Shown here piece after piece: positions 19,677 to 32,300 of a DNA stretch of 64,000 nucleotides (position 1 is the first letter of the stretch; each line of letters begins with the position of its first letter). Below the pieces are notes generated by a model that had not been told where the DNA came from, ran no database searches, and saw only the letters and a list, made by a program, of their open reading frames with translations. Made by a program: the position numbers and the translations under genes. The DNA comes from Corylus avellana (Eukaryota; Streptophyta; Magnoliopsida; Fagales; Betulaceae). The stretch covers positions 13,552,091-13,616,090 of the forward strand of contig NC_081547.1 in the NCBI RefSeq assembly GCF_901000735.1, written 5' to 3'.

Positions 19677-22225
19677 ATGGCTGTTCATGGTCGTTGTGCT
19701 CAGGCTAACCAACCCCTAGCAGCTCCAGAAAGAGACCCACGAGATATCAAAATGGACAACTTGAGGAGACAAGTCTAGCAGCTCCAAGAACGTTTACAAC
19801 ATTTTGAAGCCTTTGAACATGATGCCTCTCATCATGACTCGGAGGATGGAGTTTCTAGCGATGATGGAGAGAGTGTTAATCCATTTCACCAAGCTCGTAG
19901 TCACACCTCAAGTGATAGCACTCCACCTCATCCTCGAAACCTAAGACTTGATGGTGTCCAACGCCATTACGATGCCAAGGTTGACATTCCAGAATTTGAA
20001 GGAAGAATGCAGCCTGATGAATTCATTGATTGGCTTAACACCATTGAGTGAATCTTTGATTACAAAGATGTTCCAGAACACCACAATGTGAAGCTTGTTG
20101 CCATCAAGTTGAGAAAGCATGCTTCTATTTGGTGGGAGCACCTTAAGAAACAGCGGGAATGTGAAAGGAAAAGTCGTATTGTGACGTGGACAAAGATCAA
20201 GAAGTCTCTTAAGAAGAAGTAGTTGCCGGATCATTATAGGCAAGATGCTTTTCTTAAGTTCCACAACTTTTGGCAAAACAAACTCTCTATGGAGTACACA
20301 ACAGAATTTGATCACTCTATGATGCGTTGCGATATTGTAGAACTGGAAGAGCAAATGGTAGCCCGTTACCTTGGAGGGTTACGTTTCGAACTTGGTAATG
20401 TTGTTTAGTTACAGCCGTATTGGACTTACAATAATGTTTGTAAGCTAGCACTCAAGGTGGAGAGACAATTGAAGGAAGGGCGCATGAGTACCTATTGACC
20501 TTTCAATCAAGGAGGAATTACCAACCGGGGGAGTAGTTCTACTGCCAAGACCACTCCATATCCGAAGAATGCAGCTGCCAAACCAGCCAAGAGTGAAGCC
20601 AAACAACTAGCCAAGAATGAAGGTCCAGTAGGTTCAAATCGCTCCAATCCTTCTAACTCAGGTAGAAAATGCTTTAAATGTCATGGTTTTGGACATATTC
20701 CTTCTGATTGTCCAAATCGCAAGATAATCTCACTTGTTGAGGAAGACTTGGAAGATGATGAGGATGAACCAGTTGATGAAGAGTCTGAGGAAGACTTGAC
20801 ATATGCGGATCAAGGGGAGTCTCTTGTAATTCACAGGATCTTGAAATCCACCTACGCAGAAGAAGATTGGCTTCGGAACAACATTTTCCACACCAAGTGC
20901 ATCTCTAGTGGCAAGGTGTGTAATGTCATCATTGATGGGGGAAGTTGTGAGAATGTGGTGTCTACAACCATGGTGGAGAAACTCAACCTAAAAATAGAAC
21001 CTCATTCCCATCCTTACAATCTTCAATGGCTTAAAAAGGGCAATGATATCCAGGTAACAAAGAAATGCTTAGTTCAATTCTCTATTGGGAAGAATTACAA
21101 AGATGAAGTTTTGCGTGATGTTGTTCCTATGGATGCATGTCATATATTGCTTGGTAGACCATGGCAGTTTGATAGAAGAACTTTTCATGATGGTTTCAAA
21201 AACACTTATTCTTTTGAAAAAGATGGGACCAAAATTACCTTAGCTCCATTAAGAATGTTGACTACACCTAAACCTTCTAAAGGGAAGGGTAATAATCTAC
21301 TTTCTATATGTGAAGTTGAGAGAGCTTTAACAGAATGTGGGGAAGGGTATGCTCTAGTGGTAGTTGAAAAATGACCCAATTGAAATTCCTCTTATCTTAC
21401 AATCAGTTCTTGAGAAATTTCTTGATGTTATTCCGGAAGAGCTTCCACTGGGTCTTCCCCCCATGAGAGACATACAACACCACATTGACCTTGTTCCAGG
21501 TTCCGTTCTACCTAACAAGGCATCCTATCAAATGAATCCAAGAGAGCATGAAGAGTTGCAAAGACAAGTTGATAAATTGATCACCAAAGGCCTTGTGAGA
21601 GAAAGCATGAGTCCTTGTGCTGTTCCAGCACTTCTAGTACCAAAGAAGGATGGTTCTTGGTGTATGTGCATCGATAGTAGGGTTGTGAACAAGATCCCCA
21701 TCAGGTATCGCTTTCCCATTCCGCAGCTAGATGATCTCCTTGATCAGCTTCATGGAGCCACAATCTTCTCCAACTTGGATCTTCGTGGTAGATACCATCA
21801 AATTCGCATGAGAGATGGTGATGAATGGAAGACAACTTTTAAAAATAGACATGGTCTTTATGAATGGATGGCCATGCCATTTGGACTCTTTAATGCTCCT
21901 AGTACATTTATGCGTCTCATGAATCATGTTTTTAAACCTTTTATGGGAAAATATGTTGTTGTTTACTTTGATGATATCTTAGTTTATAGCAAATCTCCAG
22001 AACATCATTTGGAGCACCTTCAACAAGTCTTTCAAACTCTACGAGAGTAGAAGTTGTATGTCAACTTGAAGAAGTATCGTTTCTTCACAGATAGCCTAGT
22101 GTTCTTAGGCTATGTTGTTTTTAAGGAAAGAATCATGATGGATCCCAGAAAAATTGAGGCAATCACCAGCTGGCCTATTCCCAAGTCCCTACATGACATC
22201 AGAAGCTTTCATGGACTTTCATCAT
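19677..22225 (+). pseudogene. gag-pol: D1 gag-protease-RT pseudogene
   Basis: From ATG 19677 the frame starts MAVHGRCAQANQPLAAPERD. Stops at 19776, about 20049, 20219, 20406 and 20497 break Gag, which shows the Retrotrans_gag core (MQPDEFIDWLN, ASIWWEHLKK, FDHSMMRCDIVELEEQM). An intact CCHC knuckle, CFKCHGFGHIPSDC, lies near 20668-20710. A protease follows with VIIDGGSCENVVSTTMVEKL and CHILLGRPWQFDRR. The frame ends in TGA at 21372, and RT continues in the -1 frame: [41 protein letters not shown] and active site [15 protein letters not shown] at 22048-22050 follows, then FLGYVVFKERIM, cut by E1. Confidence 0.85.
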
Positions 22226-23655
22226 TGTTGTTAGAAATACCTACCTAAATTAATAGCAAATAATTGTATGTTTTACCCACAAGTGCACAAGGTCAACATC
22301 GTAGTATAGGGTGCAAGTACGGAGTCATTCCCATGAGGATTGCTAAATTTTGCTTAAAATTAATTCCAACAGTAAACTAAAACAAAGATTGGATTTGAGT
22401 TAATAATAATAAAAAGGTAGGGCTTTGATATCCACCACTAATTATATTTAGATAATATATCACTATGCCAATGTTTTGATCATGTCATGTATATCTAATG
22501 TTTGTCAACCTAAAGGCATGGGTGTATACTCCTTAAGCTATAGATTTCCCTAAGCAACGAGTTAGGACTGAGTGTATACTCTAACCCTTTTCTTTCTTAA
22601 AGGATTTAACAAGGGTGTATACTAAGTTGTTCTTTAAGAAAGCATAAATCCGTGGAAATCAACAAACACATAAGGCCTAGGGCATGGGTGTATACTCCCG
22701 GTTTTCCATGTTGATTAATCTAAGAACCCTGTGTGGATTTCTTTTGTTACTCTTATTAAACCCAGGACTCGGTCATCCAAATTGATTTAACTAATTAGTC
22801 CATATCACATGCATATGTTGATCAGGCACACACATATGAGGAATTCATGAAAGCAGACATTAATCAAGTTAAATACCACAACATGACCATCACAAAGGCG
22901 CCAATATTGAATATTAACTAAACATAACTAGGGCTTCAATCTAGCCCTACTAAATAAATTATTTACACATAATTTTGATGTTAAACATCTTCATAAAATA
23001 AAATAAAAGAAAGGAAAAGAATAAATCCGAAACTTGAACTTGAAGAGCTCCAATTCTTTTTCGTGGAAAAGTGTGTCTATTCTAGAGGCTTAAGGGTCTA
23101 TTTATAAGCCTTAGGAATACTCTAGAAACCCTAAAAATCGTAAGGTTTGAGCCCTAGTTCGCACTAAGTTACAAAATCCTAAAAGTTGCACTTTCCATAT
23201 CAAGGCTGGCGGCTGTCTTGGCCATCACACACGGGTGCGCTTGATCGCAGCCTGTGTGCGATCGATCGCAGGTCTGTGATCGATCCTCCTTGTGCTGACG
23301 CTCGATCGCGGTTGCCTTGCGCATTGTGATCCTCGCCTGTAGTGCGCTCGATCGCAGCTCCCCTACGATTGATCGTACTACCAGAGGCTTCCATATTCTC
23401 AAAATAGCTCTTTTATGCTCAAGACTTCCGAAATTGCTTCTTTTTCTTCCAATGACCTACAAAATCAAGAAAAACACATAAAAGAACTAAAATGGCATTA
23501 AATTAACTAAAACTAAAGGATTAAAATATGTAAGTTAAGGGCTAAAAATATGAATATTTTAGCACTTAACACATCCCAAACTTACATATTACTAGTCCCT
23601 TAGCAATACAAAAGTAAAAACAAAATGAAAAACCAAGAACAAAAAGATAAATTCA
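22226..23655 (-). mobile_element. E1: minus-strand element of the C/J LTR family, truncated
   Basis: It inserted in D1 at ATCAT (22221-22225). Its 3' LTR spans 22226-23571 on the minus strand, starting TGTTAAGTGCTAAAATATTC (right) and ending GGTATTTCTAACAACA (left). Right of it 84 bases of interior, starting with the complement of a polypurine tract (CATCCCAAACTTACATATTA), run into the gap at 23656. The LTR has TATACACCCATGCC repeats (22510-22700), CTATTTATAAGCC (TATA box on the minus strand, 23098) and GATCGATCGCAGG palindromes (23220-23390). No coding sequence is seen. Confidence 0.85.
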
Positions 23656-23755
23656 NNNNNNNNNNNNNNNNNNNNNNNNNNNNNNNNNNNNNNNNNNNNN
23701 NNNNNNNNNNNNNNNNNNNNNNNNNNNNNNNNNNNNNNNNNNNNNNNNNNNNNNN
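23656..23755. other. Assembly gap between the two duplicated units
   Basis: This is a run of 100 N. Left is the E1 interior; right begins inside the solo LTR of copia-2. The two sides are not expected to be adjacent in the genome. Confidence 0.9.
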
Positions 23756-25332
23756 GGCCTTATTTAATGATATTTGTAATTTTTCATTCTTCCTCAAGCG
23801 TTGGGGTGATTGGATGTTTGGTAGTGCTCCCTATCTTCAATTCAGATGGGGCGTCATAACAGGCTCGTGACGGGACTTCGAGAATTGCCTCAGCCTATGT
23901 GTCATATGGCACGTCAAGACGGGCTTATGATGGGACACAGTGAAGAGCTCTTGGCTTTCTCGTCAGATAGGTGTCAGGACGGAAATGTGACGGAACTATA
24001 GAAGGAACTCCCTGGTTCCTCGTTAGATGCCTCGTCAAGACGAACTCATAACAAGGCTGAGTTGATTTTACTCTCCACGTCATGAACCAGTTCATTTCCC
24101 GTTAAGACGAGAAAAAGGATTTTGTCTCCATTGGATGCACGTCAAGACGTGAGGTATAGTTTCCATGGTATCTTGGTTTTCTTCCTTGATTTATCTTCCC
24201 ATTGCTCTTGAAAAAGCATTGGATGTGTTTACAAAAGTGTTCTACATTGTTTCAGTACTTGGACATCACCCGGACATCCATTGGGCATTACTTGGAAGTG
24301 ATTAGGTCATTTGGGCGTCATAATGGGATACGTGATGAGAAAACAGGGAGTCACTTCCAAATTCCCATCATAATGGGTTTGAATCTCGTTAGGACACAGC
24401 TAATTTCTGCAGAAAGTTTAGAACCATTTTTGACTTGGCAAACGTCTGAATTTGAAGATACTCATTCGAGGTAAAGTTGTATATCTGGGAAATAGCTTTC
24501 TAGAGAGGTTGAGTGTACATCATTTGGAGCTCGGATGAAGAATTTATGTCCAAAATACCCAGACTAGTTTTGGCTCTCCAAATGACTTTTCAGCTTTATG
24601 ACAAGTTTGCCATTTCTCTTTGTATATAAAGAAAATGAGGCCCATTTGAGAAGGTTAGACCTCCAAGAACGAAAATAATAAGGGAGAGTCTCCAGAGAAG
24701 GTGGATTATCTCTTTATGTTGATCCAAGAGGGATTAGGTTGGAAGCCATCTTTGCTTTCCCCCTCTTGATGGTTGTCAAGCCTTTTTCCATGCTTCACCA
24801 CTTTTGCACCAAGTGGAGTTCCTAAAAAGCTTGAAGCTTTTCACCATTTGGAGTTTTTGTTTTTGATTTCAAACCACACCATACACATCACTCAACCGCA
24901 AATAAGTCTAACAAAATGGTCGGTAAGGAGATGCGCTGGATGAAGGTGGTCACGATAGAGACAAGCTGGGAGGTTTGTCGTTCTTACTAAGTTTAGAGGT
25001 GCTCAAGGGTATGGATATCATCTATTCTGTAACTGTGAATCTTCATATAGTGATTTTCTGGGTTTGGCTGCCCCGAAATGGGTTTTCCCTTTGATGGGTT
25101 CAAAGGGTTTTCCACTTCGTCAACAAATCTTGTGTTGTGGTTGTGCGGATGTTCTTTATTGTTGTGTTGATTTAATCTTAAGCATAGCTATTTATTTTCC
25201 TTATATAAGTTGCTTTGCATTTAAGGTTGCTTTAATTTCGTTGTGCATGTTATGTGTTTGATGAATGGCTTAGTTCCATATTTTATTTATTTGGAAATTT
25301 AGGGGTAGAACATGATCCTCATTGTTCTTTCA
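23756..25332 (+). repeat. Solo LTR in copia-2 (left end in gap)
   Basis: This is nearly identical to 7458-9039, lacking only the first few bases, and is followed by the target repeat GATTC (25333-25337). It shows that copia-1 and copia-2 share an ancestor that already carried this insertion. Confidence 0.88.
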
Positions 25333-26049
25333 GATTCTTTAATGGGAGGATACTAGTAGATTTACCCCCTAGTTCCATACCTATTGGTTGTAAATGGATT
25401 TTTAAGAGAAAATTGAAGGTAGATGAAACCATAGAAAAATTCAAAGCAAGGTTAGTAGCTAAAGGTTTTAAACAAAAAAAAAAAAGGTTTGGATTATTTT
25501 GATACTTATGCTCATGTTGCTACGATTGCTACCATTAGAACATTGATTGCATTAGCATCCATTTATAATTTTGAAATTCATCAAATGGATGTTAAAACTG
25601 CATTTTTAAATGGTGAGCTAGAAGAAGAGATTTATATGCATCAACCTGAGGGATTTGTTTTGCCTAATCAAGAACGAAAAGTTTGTAAATTGGTTATATC
25701 CCTCTATGGTCTTAAACAAGCTCCCAAACAGTGGCATGAAAAGTTTGATAAAGTTGTGATTGCAAATGGATTTAAAATCCATGATTCTGATAAGTGTGTA
25801 TATAGTAAGTTATATAAAAATCAAGGGGTCATTATATGTTTATACGTTGATGACAAGTTGATTTTTGGGACTGATTGTGAGAGCATTGAAAATACCAAGA
25901 TATTCTTGTCTTCCAGCTTTGACATGAAAGACTTGGGTATTGCTGATGTAATTCTTGATATTAGAATTATAAGAAATGAGAATGGATTAATTCTTAATCA
26001 GTCACATTATGTTGAAAAGGTTCTTAAAAGGTTTAATCAATTTGATTGT
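25333..26049 (+). pseudogene. Copia-2 reverse transcriptase, split by H
   Basis: A paralogue of 9040-9765. An A-run of 12 (25474-25485; 16 in copia-1) puts the upstream FKARLVAKGFKQK part out of frame. From 25489 one open frame contains DYFDTYAHVATIATIRTLI, DVKTAFLNGELEEEIYM, LKQAPKQWHEKF and LYVDDKLIFG. It ends at LKRFNQFDC, where H is inserted. Confidence 0.85.
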
Positions 26050-27462
26050 TGATGTGGTGTTTTTGTGACAAAAAATATCAATAATAAAATTACCACTCGC
26101 AATAGAACGAATCCCGTAGGATAGGGCTATATTGAGGGTGTCGAACCTCAAAGACTGCAGGGATTTAATTATCAAAATCAAAAGATCAAAATTAACTTAA
26201 TTAAAAGAGAGTGAATTGGTTGTGAGAATTTAAAGTGCATAAAATAAACGGAAATAAAAGGGAGTAAATCTATGAAAGAGAGAGTAGGGTATTGACTTCA
26301 CCACGATCCGTACATCAATGGTTAACCATAATTAACTCTAGTAATTCATTCTATGCATGTTATAATTTTAACAAGAAAATAATCTCATACAATCAATGGA
26401 ATAGCATAACCCATCTTCGGTTAGCACAGTCCGTCTACCTAAATTACACTAAACTAAGGTGTAGTACGATCCGTCTTTCCTAGGTATGGTCTATCTAACC
26501 CTATTGATTGCATGCCAATTAAATACCATTGTATAACCATCATTCTTATGATCACAGAAAATAAGAATGATTTGAGTTCAATAATAGTAAAATAATTTCT
26601 AAGACAAGATAAGAATTCTACTAATATTGATTTGGAATTTAAAGAACAACTGCATTTAATATGAAGAACAGAAATCAACTGTAGTAATCCTCAGGGTTAT
26701 ACAATCAACATGCATAAATTGAAAGACTAGAAATTAAATACAATCAAACCATTGTGCTTGGAAAGGGCTACATCAATACCCCACAATTGGGTTTAGCTGC
26801 TCATGATCTCCTAAGCTCCACAGACTATTTTACTGAATTTTTGCTCTAGAAGCGGTGTGTCTTTTCTCAATGCTTAGAGGCCTATTTATAGGGCTTAGGA
26901 GAGTCCTACAAGCCCTAGTAATCCTATAAATTTCGGAGATTTAAGTCCAAGTCCAATTAGGATAAAGAAAACCTAAGTCCAAATCGGAATAGGATTCGCC
27001 CAGAATTGCGTTCCTATCTTGCGGGGAGATTTTGGCAATGCGACACTCCGAATTAGGAAAATGCTATTTCACAGTGATTTGTAGAAATTTGAGTTAGCTT
27101 TCCAGTGCCGCTTGAATCACCTCAATCGGATATTTGAGCTGAAAGTTATGGCCAAAATACCGAGACGTATGCAGAATCCAAAATTGAATCCAATCCGATT
27201 TTGACTCCAATTTGAGAAATTCCGAATTAATCCCTTCCTTTATTTGATTAAACTTAACCACAACATATAAGTCCTCTGTTATGATTGGCTACGCTTAATC
27301 ATCTCAACGTGTGCTTTTAAGCCCAAAATCAATGGAATTAATTGCATCTTTATTTATAACCTGAAAACACAAAAACAAAACAAAAATCAAACAAATAACA
27401 ATGCTAAGGAATTAACATATGCAAATTAAGGGGCTTGAATGTGCAACATTCGGCGCTTATCA
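26050..27462 (-). repeat. H 3' LTR
   Basis: It starts, on the minus strand, TGATAAGCGCCGAATG beside the polypurine tract and ends ACACCACATCA next to the target repeat. It has a minus-strand TATA box (complement of CTATTTATAGGG near 26882-26893). No gene is seen. Confidence 0.92.
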
Positions 27463-28622
27463 CACCCCCCAACTTACATATTGCTAGTCCCTTAGCAATA
27501 TATAACAGAAAATAAACTGAAAAACAAAAAAGATAAGTCCAGCTTTCGTGGGACGTACGGTTGCATTTAGCATATGCAACAAGCCTTTTAAACTCCTAGG
27601 AGTTCCCTAGAGGACGAGTGAAGTCTCGTGAGGGTTTTCTAGGAATGATACCCACAAACATTTTCTAACCATGTAATTTCTAAGAATGCAATCTCATGAC
27701 CATCATGGTTTTCAGTCATTAGCAGGCTTAATAAAACAAACACTATCTTCACAATTTCAGGCAATCACAACTTAGCTCCAATCATGGCAATTATGAGATA
27801 TTACAAAATTCAATTAGTGTATGTGAACTCAACACATAATCAAGGGATTTCAAAACTAATCTCAATCATGCATGGATCAATACTCAAAATTTATTGGACT
27901 CCCCATCGGACAAACAACCAAGGCAACTTTTTGTTTTTTTTTTTGTTTTTGTTTTTTTTGTTTTTTTTTTTTTACTTAGCTCCCTTAAGCTATCTGATTG
28001 ACCAATTTATCGAGTGTTAGGCCAATGACTCCCAAACCAGATGGTTTTAGGGCATTAGGTGTAAAAACACCCCTAAGGACTTACTAACTCGGGTCAAAAA
28101 GGCTACAAAGCTAAGCTACCAACCAATCCAAACTTTTCACTTTTTGACGCAAACACTCACTGCTTAGTGAGGCAAGAGGTCCGGTTACTTGGTGGAAAGT
28201 TTAAAATGATCATTTTTATTTATTTATTTATTTATTTTATTATTTTTTTTTTTTATACTTTATGCCAAAGTTGTTTTCCCAATAAGTTACCCAACTACAT
28301 TCCGAATATTAAAACCAAACATTCTTGATTCCAGATTTTATACCCCACAGACTATATGCAAGTGTGCTTGTGAAAATTAAATTGAAACAAGTAATATTTC
28401 ATGCTGCCAATGAGAGTAACCCAGTTTTAATTTCTTAATCACGTGATCATGTATTCGTCATATTAAGCCCATAAATGAATTTCAAACCACAATAGGAAAA
28501 TCAATTGCATGCTCAGAACTATCATTTATATGCCCACACCCCCCAACTTAGAGTGCACAATGTCCTCAGTGTGTGGAAAATAACAATAAAACAATGCAGG
28601 GGAAAAAGAAACACCAAACCTG
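27463..28622 (-). other. H 3' untranslated region and polypurine tract
   Basis: Next to the LTR the minus strand reads TAAGTTGGGGGGTG (polypurine tract). A second tract with the same core, AAGTTGGGGGGTGTGGG, lies at 28534-28556. Between them 27965-28200 holds the block shared with C1 and E2 (TTAGTAAGTCC, GGGGTGT, CACCTAATGCCCT on the minus strand). T/A-rich runs occur at 27929-27972 and 28216-28256. No gene is seen. Confidence 0.75.
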
Positions 28623-28898
28623 TTACTGTGGCGCAGAAGACGATGCCCCTGGAGCAGGTGGCAGCCGAGCTACAATGGCACGCAGCAGTTCTTGCTGCGC
28701 TGCAAATCGTTCCTCTGCCTGGCGCCTTTCTTCCGCTCTCTGGTTTGCAAGCTCAGCGCGGAGGTCTTGCAATTCTTTATGTAAGGACTCATATTGTGAC
28801 ATGGTCAGAGTGACTGTAGCTGGTGCTCCCATGTTATCGACCGGCGCTGCTGGAGGTGGCTCAATGGTTGGGCTTCGTTGAGGCAATTGCTCGAACAC
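28623..28898 (-). CDS. H third reading frame downstream of pol (coiled coil)
   Basis: An open frame of about 90 codons lies in the same sense as pol, about 490 bases past its stop. It encodes a Pro/Ala-rich start (IEPPPAAPVDNMGAPATV), a charged segment SQYESLHKELQDLRAELANQ and RRQAEERFAAQQELLRAIVA likely to form a coiled coil, and ends PPAPGASSSAPQ. The frame opens without an ATG; the first one is at VDNMGAP. It may therefore be a distal exon or the end of a longer ORF of the kind some Athila/Tat elements have after pol. I know of no function and do not identify it as an envelope gene. Confidence 0.4.
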   Translation of the reverse strand: MFEQLPQRSPTIEPPPAAPVDNMGAPATVTLTMSQYESLHKELQDLRAELANQRAEERRQAEERFAAQQELLRAIVARLPPAPGASSSAPQ

Positions 28899-29390
28899 TT
28901 GGTGTGCACCACAAAATTGAGGTGGTGAAGAACCACCTTACTAGGCTCCCCAACCCCTTGCAAACAACGAAAAAACCAACACAGAGCAGTACGTGGACCC
29001 ACGGACTACTGATTTCTACAAAAAAAAATGGAGAAAACTGGGGCGGTGGGGTATTGGGAAGAATGGGAAATGGGGGTGGTTAAAGTGGTCGGAGAGGGGG
29101 AACGTGGGGGAGAAAGAGGGGATTTCGTGACCTAAAAAGGTCACGTGAGGTCTCTGGACGAGTGCACTCGAGCGGCACTAGTGTGCGCACGATCGCACTC
29201 GTGCAGAGGATGGAGTGGAGTGCAGGGGTACGCTCGAGCGGCATTGAAGGTGCGCGTGAGCGTACGCGTGCATGTGTGTGCTTGGTTGAGAGCGGCTGCG
29301 CTCGATCCCACGCAGGGTGGGCTCGAGCGCAGGCCCGTGTACTGGGATCGCGTGCACAGTGGGTGCGCTCAAGCCCAGGGTGTCAGTGCC
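28899..29390 (-). other. H spacer between pol and third frame
   Basis: This is GC-richer than its surroundings. 29155-29390 is packed with palindromic CACTCGAGCGGCAC / CGCTCGAGCGGC / GGCTCGAGCGCAGG motifs. Open frames on both strands here come from this repeat and show no protein similarity that I recognise. Confidence 0.6.
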
Positions 29391-32300
29391 TTAATCACAA
29401 AGATAGACGGGATCCGTCAAATCGACGGATTCCACGTCTGTACCTGGCTCGAGGTTCTGGATGCAAGGCTTCAACCTTTGACCGTTGACCTTGAATAGAG
29501 TGCCATCCTTTGGGTCCCGCAATTCAACGGCTCCATGGGGTGACACTGAGGTGACTATGAAGGGGCCGTCCCATCTTGAACGGAGCTTCCCAGGGAAAAG
29601 CCGGAGTCTGGAATTGAAGAGCCATACTTTCTGATCCCGAACAAATTGCTTAGGCAAGATATGTTTGTCATGAAAAGCCTTAGTCCGCTCCTTATAAAGG
29701 CAAGCACTATCATAGGCATCTCGCCGCAGCTCCTCCAATTCTGTCAACTGAAGTTTCCGGTGCGGACCGGCAGCTTGCATGTCGAAATTGAACTGCTTGA
29801 TGGCCCACATAGCCTTGTGTTCTAATTCCACAGGGAGGTGACACGCCTTGCCATAAACCAGCCGATAGGGAGACATTCCAATGGGGGTTTTGTAAGCTGT
29901 GCGGTAGGCCCATAATGCATCATTGAGGCGCAAGGACCAATCCTTGCGGTCCGGCCTAACCGTTTTCTCCAGAATATGCTTAATCTCTCGGTTAGACACT
30001 TCCACTTGGCCACTTGTTTGAGGATGGTAAGGAGTGGCGACCTTATGTGTGACAGAATACTTGAGAAGCAAGGCCTTGAAAAACCGGTTGCAAAAGTGTC
30101 TACCTCCATCACTGATGATAGCCCGAGGGGTACCAAATCTGCTAAAAATGTTGGCTTGGAGGAACTTCACTACAACCTTGTGATCATTGGTTTTTGTGGC
30201 GATAGCTTTGACCCATTTAGAGACATAATCCACTCCTACCAAAATATATTCAAGTCCACAAGATGGTGGGAAGGGTCCCATGAAGTCGATACCCCAGACA
30301 TAAAAAATCTCGACAATAAGGATGGGGTTCAATGGCATCATGTCCCTCCGAGACAGAGCTCCTAGGCGCTGACATCTCTCACAAGCTCGGCAGAAGTCAT
30401 AGGCATCTTTGAACAAGGTGGGCCATGTGAATCCGCATTGTAGAACCTTGGCTGCTGTCTTCTTAGCACTGAAATGTCCCCCACAAGCTAGAGAATGACA
30501 AAAGGTAAGAATGCTGGAAAATTCACTCTGAGGAACACATCGTCGGATGATCTGGTCAGCACAATACTTGAACAACTTTGGATCTTCCCAATAATAGAAT
30601 CGGACTTGCTTGAAGAAGCGGTCCTTATCTTGCTTAGACCACTGAGAGGGAATCCGACCTGTTGCTAGATAATTGACAATATCGGCATACCACGGCGGAT
30701 TTCTCGGGGTGATTTCTAAGAGTTGCTCATCTGGGAACGAGTCATGAACTGGAACTGGCTGGGGTGTCGCAAATGAAATCCGTGACAAATGGTCAGCAAC
30801 AACATTTTCAGTACCCTTCTTGTCTCGAATCTCAATGTCAAACTCTTGTAGAAGTAGAATCCAGCGGATCAACCGAGGCTTTGTTTCCTTCTTGGCCAGC
30901 AGGTGTCGTAGAGCAGCATGATCAGAAAAAATTATAACCTTTGATCCCAGAAGATATGAGCGGAATTTATCCAGAGCAAATACCACAGCTAGCAATTCTT
31001 TCTCAGTGGTTGTGTAATTGACTTGAGCATCTATCAACGTCTTGCTAGCATAATAAATGACATGAGGAAGCTTGCCTACCCGTTGTCCCAAAACTGCACC
31101 CACAGCATAATCAGATGCATCACACATGATCTCAAAGGGCAATGACCAGTTAGGCGGCTGCATGATGGGAGCAGAGGATAATAGGGACCGGAGCTGCTTG
31201 AATGCCTGGTGACAGGCTTCATCAAAGTGAAAAGGGGTGTCCTTAGCAAGCAAGTGACATAAGGGCCTTGAAATTTTGCTGAAATCTTTGATGAAACGAC
31301 GATAGAAGCCGGCATGCCCTAGGAAAGAACGGATCTGCTTCACTGAAATGGGTGGTGGTAAATTTTCAATGAACTCAACTTTGGCCCGGTCCACCTCAAT
31401 ACCTCGTTTGGACACTATATGGCCCAAAACTATACCTTCCTGGACCATGAAGTGGCTTTTCTCTCAGCTCAAAATCAAGTTAGTTTCTTTGCAACGTTGA
31501 AGCACAAGTGACAGATTATGGAGGCATTTATCAAAAGAAGATCCAAAAACAGAAAAGTCATCCATAAATACCTCCAAAAATTTTTCCACCATGTCGGAGA
31601 ATATAGACATCATACATCTCTAGAATGTGGCAGGTGCATTGCATAGGCCGAAGGGCATGCGTCGGTAAGCAAAGGTGCCGAATGGACATGTGAACATCGT
31701 CTTCTCTTGGTCTTGGGGATCAACTGCTACCTGATTATACCCGGAATAGCCATCTAAGAAGCAATAGTAGCTCTGGCCAGCAAGACGCTCCAAAATTTGA
31801 TCAATGAATGGGAGCGGGAAGTGATCCTTTCGGGTATGAGAATTGAGCTTCCGGTAGTCAATGCAGACACGCCACCCCGTGGTTGTGCGCTGTGGCACCA
31901 ATTCGCCAGCAGAATTCTCAACAACGGTGATGCCTGATTTCTTTGGAACCACTTGAGTGGGGCTCACCCATTTGCTATCTGAGATGGGGTAGATGATGCC
32001 TGCATCAAGTAACTTGACGACCTCTTTCATTACTATCTCCTTCATGTTGGGATTCAACCGGCGCTGTGCCTGACGGGAGGGTCGAGCATCTTCTTCCAAA
32101 TGGATCCGGTGCATACAGATGGAGGGGTCAATGCCTTTCAAATCTGCCACGGTCCAACCAATAGCCTCTTTATATTCTTTTAACACTGCGAGCAGACTGT
32201 CTTCTTGGTCTTTTTGTAAGTCGGAAGCAATGATGACCGGCAGGGTGTTGTTGGACCCTAGAAATGCGTATTTGAGCTTTTCTAGCAGGGGCTTCAACTC

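Larger units (their letters stand above)
13619..22225 (+). mobile_element. D1: Ty3/gypsy element with initiator-Met primer site
   Basis: The 5' LTR starts TGACACAGGTGTG (13619), is interrupted by element C1, resumes at 19135 and ends GTATCA at 19636. The primer site TGGTATCAACGC (19640-19651) resembles the complement of initiator tRNA-Met. Gag, protease and part of RT follow. At 22226 element E1 cuts it, and its 3' half is not in the assembly. It is a separate gypsy lineage from A and H. Confidence 0.85.

Noticed and set aside
28623..28898. Envelope-like gene of element H
   Set aside because: No signal peptide or membrane segment is visible; only a coiled coil and Pro/Ala-rich ends.
29145..29498. 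Long overlapping frames on both strands with Arg/Ala-rich products
   Set aside because: They arise from the GC-rich palindromic spacer and the end of H pol; no conserved motif is seen.
29976..30365. Plus-strand frame of 129 codons
   Set aside because: It is antisense to the H integrase region.
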